Assembly: GCA_000231825.2 (NCBI GenBank)
Contig: JH720302.1
Span: forward strand, 891,258 to 955,257
Origin: Tetrahymena elliotti 4EA
Lineage: Eukaryota; Ciliophora; Oligohymenophorea; Hymenostomatida; Tetrahymenidae
Direction of reading: 5' to 3'
Length of the DNA stretch: 64,000 bases
Part shown: in pieces, positions 52,501 to 63,595 of the stretch
How positions within the stretch are numbered: position 1 is the stretch's first letter
How the letters are laid out: every line of letters begins with the position of its first letter
The notes under the pieces: model-generated
What the model saw: only the letters and a program-made list of their open reading frames with translations
Databases searched by the model: none
Told to the model about the DNA's origin: nothing
Program-made: the position numbers and the translations under genes

Positions 52501-52733
52501 TTGTATTCATATTAATCATCCTACCCAATTAATTGCTAGGCAACATTTGTTTAGCCTTAATTCTATTATTATAAATAACTATTTGTCACACCTCTTTCAG
52601 GTAGTCTTCTTTCTAAATTATCTGGCTAAATGACAGAAGGAGGGTTATTTATACTCATGTTAGTTTCAAGAGTATTATTCTATTAAGAAACTACAATATT
52701 TTGATTTGCAGGTACTTGATATGTGCTTTTCAT
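49511..52733 (-). CDS. Coiled-coil protein with Gln-rich N terminus, unknown function (2)
   Basis: Exons 52733-51506 and 51111-49511 with a 394-nt intron; TGA at 49513; 942 aa. Residues 1-410 are Gln/Asn/Pro/Tyr-rich and probably disordered (MKSTYQVPANQNIVV, PISYRSTHPRVYNG, SIYPGQTPGQYAQALG, IPAGKYPPLIYPFM). Residues 420-942 are helical and coiled-coil-like (KEILNVMEQETINLQKHSEE, NHIKKQLIQSD, LLKSLIEYNLYIRDMLQK, KLIDMRDNLGLHHLQ), ending in a basic tail KRKRARYSPKKYQDDVDRF. No enzyme motif, signal peptide or membrane segment. It lies directly upstream of coiled-coil gene 1 on the same strand and has a similar helical character, but I cannot align the two. The frame stays open 5' of this ATG; an alternative ATG at 53045 would add 104 residues including a short Gln tract. 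Confidence 0.75.
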
Positions 52734-54375
52734 AATTTTATTTCCTAGCTTTTTATACAATATTTTCACTAAAATAAAGGCTTTGTTTTCGAAATCAGAT
52801 AGATGGCTGATAGAGCTTTCTTTATTTTTAGGTTAAAATTTTATTTTTTTTAGTTCATTAATTGATTAATTACTTAATGATAGTTGGCTTTCCTTCTTCT
52901 TCTTTTAAGATTCTTTTATTAATAATTGAAGAAATAATTAATAGAATTAAGTTTATTTATTTAATTTATTTTGTTCCTTTTATTGCTATCTAAAAAAGAT
53001 TGATTGATATGATTAAAAAAACTTTATTTCTTTAATAATTTTCATATGCTGTTGCTGCTGTTGTTTTTGCTAAATGCTGGCTTGATTGCTTTGAAATATA
53101 CTTTTAAATAGATTCACCTCTACCAAACAACTATTTATAATAAATATTTATTTCTTTTCAAAATCATAATAAATGCATATAGTTTTAACAAACTTAATTT
53201 TTGAATTATTTCTATCTATAATCAAATTTTTTTAACAATATAAATTAATCAGCTCAAAATTTATCTATTTATAAATTAAGTCAATGAAGGCATATCTTTT
53301 TAAATTAATTTATGTTATCAAATCAGATTTTCGATCATCTTTATCATTTTTTAAAACTAAAAAATATTGCTGACTTCAAATAGTTTTATTCAAAATTTTT
53401 TCTATTTTTATTTTTAATGAAATAAATGAGAAAAGAGATTATTCTAATTTTTACCTAAAAGTAATTTAAACAAAATAAATCCATCCTAATCTTTAAATTT
53501 TTTTGTTTGCTACATAGAAAAATAGTAAGAGAAGGATTTTTTTGAAACTATCAATGATTTTTTATTTTTAATTTGCTGTATATGTCTAGTTTATGAATTA
53601 TAAAATATGCAAATATGGCTTTTTTATTACCTTATACTCCATAAAAATAGACCAAGTTTTTATTAATATTAAGAAATTACCTTTTACCTAACAAGCTAAA
53701 AAATATTTTTTTTGTTCTTAAAATTTTGGTTCTTAACAATGAAGAAAAGAAGTAGATATCTTTAAAATAATAAATTTATTATTATGCTCTTAATATCAAA
53801 ATCTAAAAACATATTTGTAAATCATAAACAGTAATATATTGTAAATCAAAAAAACTATAATAATTTATGATTTTGAAATATATGAAAATAAGAAATATAA
53901 TTGTTTTTAGGTAGAAGCGATGCAGTTGGATTTCAAATTTATTATTAATAAAAATTTAATATGTAAATAAACACTATTCTAAAAAATACAATAGAAAGAA
54001 AAATTAGTAATAAGCTGTTTTTAAATATTGTAGCTAAATACACTTTGATTGTACCAATTTTATAAGCTAAAAAAACTAATAAATCACTGGGCAAGTAAAT
54101 TAATCTGCTAGTTTTATTTAGAATTAAGTCAATAAATTAGTTAACTAAAGGGGAGATATATAGTTAAATTAGGGTAGAAGAATCGTAAATTAATATGGTC
54201 TTTTCAGTTTGAAATTAGAACTAAGTTTCTTCAGGAAAGTTACAGATATAGCAGTTTGCTTTTTTAAATAAATAATTTATATTTTCATTATTTTTCTATG
54301 ATTTGGTCATTATTATTTCTTCATCATAAAAATCAACTTTTTTTATTAAATTTATTATTTTCTTTTTTTTTATTT
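52734..54375. other. Intergenic or 5' flank, AT-rich
   Basis: Between the start of coiled-coil gene 2 and the stop of the LITAF gene. The stretch 52734-53300 is free of TGA in the downstream frame and includes a CAA/CAG run at about 53049-53070, so it may be partly coding. The remainder is featureless. Confidence 0.45.
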
Positions 54376-54894
54376 TCAGCAAACTTTATATTCATAGAAA
54401 CCAACTTAGTTTTGACAACCAGGACATGTGTGTTATTTGTCTTAACAACTAGAAACACAAAAAGGGACACAGCAACATCCTGGTGTAAAAAAAGTTAAGA
54501 TGCAACACCAGGTCCATGTACCACTACCTACCTTATCTTCAACTACTGTTGTAATGTTTCTTTAGCATATTGAACAGTAAATTTAAGCTGGATGAGGTAC
54601 ACCATTTGCACTAACTGGATATCCAGTTTGATTTTGATTAGGTATCAGAATTAACTCCTATTAAACCATAACAGGCTATTAGGGAATAAAAACTGGCTAT
54701 GGCATTTCTTAAGCAGGTGGAGGGGCTCCATATCCTGGTTAGATAGGATAGCCTTAAGGAGGGTAACCTTATTAAGGGGCATAACTTGATTATATGGGAT
54801 AACCAGTTTAAGCAGGATACCCTTAAGGTGGATAATTTCCAGCAGGGGGTGGATAAGCTCCATATGGTTATTAGGGGGCTCCGTAAGGTTGCAT
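54376..54894 (-). CDS. LITAF-domain membrane-associated protein
   Basis: Single exon, 172 aa, ATG 54894-54892 to TGA 54378-54376. Residues 1-100 are Pro/Gln/Tyr/Gly-rich with repeated GYPPQGYP-type units, as in other LITAF/CDIP proteins. The LITAF domain covers about 107-172: the first knuckle IYCSICQRNIT (CxxC), then a hydrophobic Cys-rich segment WTWCCILTFFTPGCCCVPF that inserts into the cytosolic face of the membrane without crossing it, then the second knuckle HTCPGCQNQVGFYE. The two CxxC pairs bind zinc. Family members act at late endosomes and lysosomes. All four zinc cysteines are present. In the standard code the gene would be unreadable because many Gln codons are TAA. Confidence 0.93.
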
Positions 54895-56741
54895 GATATG
54901 TCAAATTAATTAAATGTTAAGTGCTTGTTTTATAAATGCTTTGTTTTTTAGCAAGAGAGCTTGATTGGTGTTAATCAATGACTAAAGTTTTTTAGAGTTT
55001 TGTTTAATGGATTGCTTTTTAAAATAATCAAATGATATTAAAATTTTTAATTTACAAATTAATTATCAATTATTAGTTTATATATAAATCTAAATTAATA
55101 GCTTTTCTCAATATTTCATTTTAGCAGACAAATTAACAAAAATTGTGAAAAATATAATAAAAATTAACTTCATTCAATTTCGATTGATACATACATTTTT
55201 TTATTCATTAAATTTTTTATAACCTATTTCCTTGTATATTTTGATATTCAAGCTTTTATTTATTAACAAACTTTTTATACTCAAGATCAAACAAAATTTA
55301 TTAAGATAAAACAAAAGATTTTTTTATTGCTTTTTAGGTTATTTCTTCTTCTATTCTATCACACATAATTATTTAAAGAAATAGAAAAATTTCTATTTTT
55401 AAAATTCAAAAATTGAATTAATTTAGATGTAATACTAAATTATTTTTCTGACAAAATATTTCAATCAGTAGCAAGCTCTAACAATAAGAGCCATAAATCT
55501 AACAAGCCTTTTTTCAAAAAGACTATGAAATGTTTATTTACCTTAAAATTTATTTTGGTTGAAAATATTTTACTAAACATACTCCATTTAATTATATTTC
55601 ATTTATTTATATTTTCAATACCTGATATTTAGGATTTTTATAATAGCTGCAGCCTATTAATTCTTAATAAAATAAAAAGTAATAAATTTTATAGACCATG
55701 TAAAACTCAGAAATACTTAAATTTATAGACTAAGGATAAGCTAAGAGATACTGAAATTATAGACTATCTTCAAAACATTAATTGATCAAGTAAAATATTA
55801 AATAAATTAACTTTTTATAAGTATTCTAACAGATTACTCTCACCAAAATCTTTAAATCTAGTTAGATTTTACTAATTTACAAATAATACTAGTCCAATTC
55901 ATTTAACTTAAAATAACGAAATTAAGCATAATACTTTATTAGTAAAATTCAACCAACTCAACTTAATTTCATCTTGATATTTCATAAAAAATCTAAAGAT
56001 TCTTTAAAAAAATGAGCTGCTATTAATATTACTAACATTATTAAATTAAAAAATTACAATCTTAATTTTTAACTTTTGTATTTTAATAATTTTCAAGGAG
56101 AGTATAAAGTAAATCTCCAAAAAATAAAAAATTTTGGAAATTCAAATTTTTGATTTTATTAAAAATTAACTTTTTCTGAGAACCTAAATAAATAACCTAC
56201 TTTAATCCTTCGATTTAAATTTTTTATTTTTTTTAGATCCTAAAATATTCAAAATAAGCAACTTTAAATCTTAAAATGGCTTTTTGTAAGTTGTCCATTA
56301 ATTGTAAAACTATTAAATATTTAAAGAATAATCAATTTTCTTGTGAAAAACGACTTAATAAATCAATTTATTTTTTATGAATTTTTTGAAAGGAATAATA
56401 TTTATAGATATATTATTGATTAAATGAAATACCAGTAAACTATTATAAAATAGAAATAAATGTTTTTGATAGAAATAAAATATTGAATTAATAAAAAAAT
56501 TAATAGGACTAATGGTAAATGCAAATAAATATTTAAATAAATAAGAAATAATTAAAATATTTTTAAATAGAGTATGTTTTAAATCTAAGTCAAAAGAAAA
56601 AATATAATTATAGCAATGATAGGTGAAAAAAATAGATATTTGTGTTTTTGTAATATAAGTTGATTTTATTTAGAGTGTCGATAATTGCTAACTGATATAT
56701 TTTAATTAAATTTAATTTTTTTATGCAAACAAATTATTGGA
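54895..56741. other. Long divergent intergenic region
   Basis: About 1.8 kb between divergent genes (LITAF, minus; GTPase-like, plus). AT-rich with no open frame of coding composition. Presumably contains both promoters, but no element can be named. Confidence 0.6.
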
Positions 56742-59457
56742 ATGAGTGATCGTAATTATCTTAATTAATATAGCATTTAATCATTGCTAATAGGAAAGAA
56801 ATGTTCGGGAAAGACTACTTTAATTGAAAAGCTTGTTGATAATTAAACAAAAAGCCTGTAATAGTATTGGAGTTGTAAAGAAATCGGAATATCTAACATT
56901 GATTTATAATTTTAAGAATTCTAAACAACTGAAATAGATGAAAGATTCATATTAGAGATTTCATAATCAGATTACCCAATAATAGTAATATTGGTATTCG
57001 ATGTCAATGATCCTTCAAGCTTAGATGAAATAGTGAATAATTATTCTATAATTTAAATGCTTAAGACTATAGGCATATCTCAAGGTAGATTTATTCTTTT
57101 AGGTGTAAAACATGACCTAAAAAATGAAGTCTAGGATTAGGATATTTCACATTTTTTAAGCTCTTAACAATACAATCTTTAATACTAAAATGTATCAGCA
57201 TTAAGCGATAAAGGAATTAAAGAATTGAAATAGACTCTATTTAACTTAGCTAAATAACAAATAATTTAAATCATACCAAATACCTCAACAGGATGTAAAT
57301 ATTTTGATTTTAATTTAAGAATAGCTATCTTATATAAATATTTATGATTTCTTTGTTTTTAATAGCAAAATGGGAATCTATGGATGAAAAACTTGATGAT
57401 AGCTACTGGAATTCAAACTAGAGCTACAGTACTTAAAATAGGTAAGCAAAGATAGTTGATAGAAAATCTAGATAAATACCATAAATAGAAGAAGTCATGA
57501 ATATACTTGATACTTATAAAAATAATTATTTTGATAACTAACTTGATTACAGTTATTAATAAGAAGAATAATCCTTAAATAGCTAATATGAGGAATATAC
57601 CGAAGCATAGAGCTCTTAATCTGAAAAGATGGATAATGAGCATATTTCATCTAAGATATCAAATTATGAAATTGAATGTAAGTAAGATATCTATGAACAA
57701 TAAGAAAACAGCCATTTATCAAATAAAAGAGAAGACTTCATTAAAATTAGCGAGTTGGAGTAATCTCTTTGTAAAAAATAAATCAATAAAATCAGTAGGT
57801 AAATGTATGATGATATTGAAAATTTAAATTAAGAAGAAAATTCAATACATAATTCTGTTAATAAAAGAAAAAGATCTCTTGGTTGTGAATTAAAGCATGA
57901 TTTAATTTAGTAGCAGCAAGTTGAATTAGATAGATATTTCTAGTAAATTGGAAAAAAATCTTTGAATGTAAATAAATTCAATACTATCATTTCAAATAGC
58001 TCCCAATCTTCATCCTATAGTAGAATTCATAACAATAATAAAAAATGCAATGATTAAAGCAGCCTTAGATCTTAATAAATATAAGCAATCGAAAACTAAG
58101 ACTCTTCTTGCAGCAGGTAAAATTTAATCTCTTAAAAAAACTATTTCATAAATATTTTTAAGTGAAAAGTGGGAGATTGGAGTTTTGGAACATATGAGTG
58201 AAAATTGCTAAAACAAATTATAATTCAATGACTTGACAAATGAATAAAATGGAGAATATTCTAAAAAACTAATGTAATAATAGACTTTGTAGCAACTGGA
58301 AAATAGTTTTAAGTAAACAAAATATTTAAATCAAATAGTGAATTAATTACATTTCAAATAGGTAAATTAATCATGAGGATAAATTTGATAAAATCTATGC
58401 TAATCCATTGAATGATGTAGCAAAAAGAGAGCACTCTACCATTTAGATAAATTAATCTACAATAGAAAGAGACTCTCAAGAGGAATACTCTCAATTAAAT
58501 AATTAAAAAGATATGTTTTCAGAAGCTAGCTCCTACTAAATTAGCTCTATTCATTACCATCAAATACATTCTCATAAATAGCAGTATGCTAGATAATCTT
58601 TGCTTAATGAGCAGTCTATTGAAAACTCTCTTTTAAATAAATAATAAAAGAAGCAATCAGACCTAAATAAGTCTTAGGTTTATTAAGTTAAAATAGATCT
58701 AGAAAATAACAATAAAAATGATTAAATTGTTTTCTAAGAAGTAAAAAATAAAAATAGAAGGAATATTTCAAATTTAAATAAATCTGCAATTTATAAAAGA
58801 GAACAAATAACATCTAAAAATAGTCCAGAAAAAGAAAACATCAACATTAAATAAGATAAAAATGAGCCAAATAGTTTCATTAAAAAAAAGAATTCAAAAT
58901 ATTTGATGAGTCTTTGCTTGCAATTCAAGGGTTAAAATATAAATTTAGATGTATTAGAAGGTGAAAGCTCTTTTGATTTAGCTCATAAGTTTTGTAAGAA
59001 TGCAAACATTTACCCTACTATAAATTAGATAAAAAGATGCTCTTAAATAATTTAATAGCAAATAGATGAATATTCTTTAAATCTTGATAAACAGCTTGAA
59101 GTAGTTGAGAGAAAAGTATTAGAATAATAAGAAGGAAAATTCGAAATTTTAATGAATAAATTCTTAAAAGAAAATAAAAATTTTTTGGCTGATGTAAATT
59201 ATTCAGATTTTTCTGATTATCACTTAAGGATTAGTTAAAAAATTAATTTAAATTCATCTTAAAATATTTTAACATAATCAAAAATATCACAAAATAATTA
59301 AATTACTACAAGATCTGCTACAAAAACTCCTTAAAAAACAACAACTAAAGCATCTGCAAAAACACCAACAAAGACTCCTTAAAAAGCTACTAAAACAAAT
59401 TTGTATGTCAGATCTAAATCCCCAACACCCTTATTTAAAAGCTCTAATAAATTATGA
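56742..59457 (+). CDS. Small-GTPase-like protein with long disordered C-terminal extension
   Basis: Exons 56742-57294, 57366-58116, 58163-58312, 58362-59457; 849 aa. Residues 10-180 look like a Ras/Rab-type domain: P-loop GKKCSGKT (G18-T25), strand IIVILVFDVNDPSSL at about 82-96, GRFILLGVKHDL at about 115-126 where VKHD stands for NKxD, and NVSALSDKGIKEL around 147-159 (SAL motif). The G3 DxxG motif is not recognisable; the region reads ERFILEISQSDYP. So nucleotide binding may be altered and hydrolysis is doubtful. The remaining 660 residues are Gln/Asn/Ser/Lys-rich, with a helical patch at about 700-760 (DKQLEVVERKVLEQQ) and a basic Thr/Pro/Lys tail (KTPQKTTTKASAKTPTKTP). No C-terminal prenylation cysteine. 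The intron at 58117-58162 is only 46 nt. Confidence 0.8.
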
Positions 59458-59892
59458 AGTGTATCTTGTTTATATTTCATTTGATGTACTTATTAAATAT
59501 ACTTATAGAAATTTCTTTCTAAAATTAATAGATGGATTTAATTTCGACTTCTGTATCAAACTGCTTAAAAAACTGAAATTTTTTTATTAATTTTTATTTC
59601 ATTTGATAAATTAAAAGTTTATCTTTAATTTTTTCTTTAAAATTAATTTTTATTGAAATATTGGTTTTAAGCTTGCAAAAGATGTTAAGTAACAACGAGG
59701 TGAAAATATCAATATGATTTTAGAAATTGTAAAAATTTAAAAATACTATAAAAATTAACAGTTGATAAGGCTTAACTCTTGTTCTATTTTAGGGATATCT
59801 AACTTTAACATAATAAATAATGAAATATTTTTTTAATTAATAGACAGATAGATATATAGATAAATGAATACTTTAAAAAAAATAATATAAAG
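59458..59892. other. Intergenic, convergent 3' ends
   Basis: AT-rich spacer between the stop codons of the GTPase-like and SUMO-protease genes. Nothing else seen. Confidence 0.65.
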
Positions 59893-62076
59893 TCAACAAT
59901 TATTAATATCCTTTGATAATTCAGGTTGGACTTTATCATATACAGTGTCAATTCTTCCTTCAAAATATTACAAAGTTTCATAGTCAACTTTTCTGAGTTC
60001 CTTCTAGTAGGATAGCATAGGGAAAAATGTGTACATTTTTTCACGAAGTTCAGTAATATGAGCTTAATCGAATTCTTGTGGTGTATTATAAGCAAAATTT
60101 TGCATATATTTTAATACAAACATACCACAATCAGTACCATTATTTTAGCGAGGACATTTATCTGCTTTTTTGGCTATGTATTAATGGCCTGAAATTTACT
60201 AGAAGAAGGTAGTTAAGGCAGTAGAAATATTTTTATAGTAAGCGTTATTACTTGAAGCACTGTCATAATAAACAATTTCTCTGGTTTTATTATAAACACC
60301 TAAGAAAATCCAATGCTTAATATTATGTAGATCGACATTAATAATAAAACCAAATCTATCTATAGATTCAGGCTTGAATAATTCTGATGTTGGGTAAAAC
60401 TAGTCCATGAATGCTTTACCTTCATCTTTTTTGATTCTCATGCTCTCGTACTAGGTCTCAAAGAAGAGGTGAGAGAAGATAATAATTTCACTCATGTCCC
60501 TCTTATCAAGAGATTGATTTTACTATTTAACATTTCTATGACTTTCTCTCAAATATGAAGCATAGCAATCTAACAAATTATCATTGATAAGCATATCTTT
60601 ATTTAGTCTTCTGAGATCTTCAATGGAGAATTTAATTTGATATGCTTTAATACTTTTGTTTTCGTCAGCTAAGAGCTTTTCATAAGACTAAATATTAATG
60701 TTTGATTCATTGTATGGAGGGAGATGATAATAGTCAAAAACTTCTTTCTTCTTTAACATAAAGTAGTTAATAGGTAACTATTAAATCTGCTTATTAATTC
60801 TAGATTTGATTTCACTAAATAATTAGCTGATGCTGATTTTTTTTTATACTATTTTCTCTTCAACATTGATTTACAAATCTTTGTTCAATTTATCTAAGCT
60901 CTTTTACAATTCTTCATACATGTCATAAACTTATTTGATTTTTTCTGCATCCACTTTCTCAAAAAATTCATTAATTTGATTCTTGCAAAAATTCAAAGCA
61001 ACAGAAGCATCCTCTCCTTAATCTTCTTTTTAACGAATATTAGAGTTATCTTAGATTTAGCTCTCCATATTGAACTAGCCTTGGTTAACTTACATTTAAT
61101 TTACAAATTATTCTTCTTCTTCCATTCTCATATTATAGCGTTAATCGCTTACTCTTCTCCTATTACTTTGATTATACCCCTTCATTTAGTTAGCATCTTA
61201 GGAATATTCTTATGAATATGTATATTCTTCTTCCATTCTATTATCTTAAGGTTAACCCATGATCATCATCTTCTTCATACCTGCTAATTAATTTTATCTT
61301 GGCCCACTAATTTAATGAGAAAAATCGAAATTGAGATATTAATTAGGTCCAGCCATTTACATTTACACAGGATCTACCTAAGAATTTAAAGGAGCTTAAT
61401 ATTGCTGCTTTGAATAAGCAGAAGGCTATTATTCTTTTTACTGAGAGTTTTTATTTTATTTAATTTAACTCAAAAGTGAATGAACTTCATCATAAAATTT
61501 TAGATCTTTTAATGTGAGATTATTCTCAAAATCACCTTCCAATTTCTCCTTTTACTCATTTTCTTTTTTTGTTTGTGCAATTTCTTAAATTTTTATTTCA
61601 AGAGCTTTAAACAGCTTCTAAAATAATTTCTTTGATTTTTCATCTAAACTAGTTGCTTTTTCCTTTAATTACATTTCGAAGTCAGCCATATTACTTATTT
61701 ATTCAATCTATCTATAACATATCTCATATTTCTTATTTCTGGTTTTATCAAGTACTACTTCAGATTTTCCAATAGTTCTTTAATCAATGATACTCATCAA
61801 TTAAGCATACTCCTAGTCATATGGCTTGAGCTCCACAGAAAAGTTATCAATATTGGCGTTCTTAAAAATCAAAGAAGTTAGATAGCTTTGGTTTTACTGA
61901 TTTTTATTGAAATTAACAATTTTGATACCTTTTTAGACTTACTATGAGTAGTTCTGCTAGTCGATCTTTTTCACTTTATCTTTTTGTGGTATTTATGGCT
62001 TTGTAGACACTATTTAAAACTACCTATCAATAAATTCAGAAAAATCTTCATTTTTCTTTTAGTTAGCTTAATTCAT
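59893..62076 (-). CDS. Ulp1/SENP-type SUMO (ubiquitin-like) protease, peptidase family C48
   Basis: Single exon, 727 aa, ATG 62076-62074 to TGA 59895-59893. Cysteine protease that processes SUMO-like precursors or removes them from substrates. The catalytic domain is at the C terminus, about residues 500-700: IEDLRRLNKDMLINDNLLDC (the family's substrate-groove motif), FGFIINVDLHNIKHWIFLGVY with catalytic His588, EIVYYDSAS with Asp605, and CPRQNNGTDCGMFVLKYM with oxyanion Gln644 and nucleophile Cys650. The triad is complete, so it should be active. Residues 1-300 are charged with coiled-coil stretches (MADFEMQLKEKATSLDEKSK). Residues 300-400 are Met/Gln/Asn-rich, with paired acidic repeats (RMEEEYTYSQEYS, MRMEEEEQF). 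Residues 400-470 are again helical. The N terminus probably sets localisation; which modifier is cut cannot be told. Confidence 0.93.
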
Positions 62077-63595
62077 TTTATTGTGACTGAATTACTTAAA
62101 CTTTTTAATAATTTTTTGTGAAGCAAAATAGTGTATTTTTATTAATTAAATTATTTCATTTTAATCAAGTAAAATTTCTTCTGTAAAATATAAATGAAGA
62201 TCTTTTGTTTAGACAATATTTCCAATTAAGAAAATATAAATTCAATAAATTTTCTTTTCCCTTAGTTATCAGAAAGACTAAGATATTCTAATTCCTAGCA
62301 GAATATTTATTATTTTTCCTTTCATGAGATTCTTCCTTTTCTCTCAAAAATTATATGTTTTAATAATTACTGAGTAAAAAAATATATGTTTTAATTTTTT
62401 TTTGATTTTAATAGATTTTTAAAAGTATTTTATAATAAATGATGGTACTTTAATTTCATTATCTTTTAGTTTATAAATAAATGTTTTGTAGATTTTGTAT
62501 TTATTTGTGTATGAATTAGTTAAAAAATATAAAATTAACTAAAAATTTCATTTAATTTTTCTTCTAATAAAAGCTAAAGCTCAATCACATTTTAATTTTT
62601 GAAATATAACAAAAATTTCTAAATAGTATAAAGTTTGAGCCAAATCTATGAATGATTATATTATTAGTATTCTATTAAAATAAATATTTTATATTTTATT
62701 TTTGATCAATTATTTACATTAAATTTATCAACTTTTAGATCTATTATTTTCAATATTAATTTAATATTAGAGATTTCAATCAAAAATTTAGAAACAAAAA
62801 TAAATTTAATCAAAACTGATCATAAAAATCCAAAAAAAATATTTTCTTTAAAATAAAGCATACTTTTCTATTTAATTACTTACAAGCTAAATAATTATTT
62901 ATTAGTTTTATTTATTTTATTTAAAGGTATGTTCAGATTATTTAAAAAATTGCTTAATACCAAGCATAAATATGGTTTATAGTTTTGTCTTTTAGATCTA
63001 CTTTAAATAATCAAAATAATAAAAAAGATCTTGGAAAAGTATTTTTTAAAGTTTTTTTGAATTGTCTCTTTAAATAATATAATATTATCTCAAAACTTGA
63101 TAAGAATTAATGTTACTAAAAAAAAAATTTTATTAATCAAAATAATGAATTAAGTTTTGAATTTGATTAAGTTTTTTAGTGCCTTAGCGTCTTGATAATT
63201 TCTCTTGATATTTAATTAAAGAAAGTATATAAAAAAAAGAAGTATCTCTTTCAAAAAAGAGATTAAATCAATCAATAAATTTTACTTTAAATATTTTGTG
63301 ATAAAATAAACTCATTGAAAATTCATTTGCTAAATTTTATTAATTAATAAAAAATACTCAACAAAAAATTTGTAAAAAATAAAATAAAAGAAAATAATTT
63401 TTATTGATTTAAAAATGTACACTGTTTGCACATGTAAAATTAAAAATAAATTTTTTACGAGATTTAAATTTAAAATTAGATAATAGTAAGAATTTGATAT
63501 TTAGGATAATTTTTATTGTTTTTATTATATTTTTTTGTTTAAGAAATTTGCTTGATTGATTGATTTAAGATTGATTTTTTCCTTTTGATTTTATT
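62077..63595. other. Intergenic, AT-rich
   Basis: About 1.5 kb between two minus-strand genes. No coding-like frame, RNA gene or notable repeat. Confidence 0.6.
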
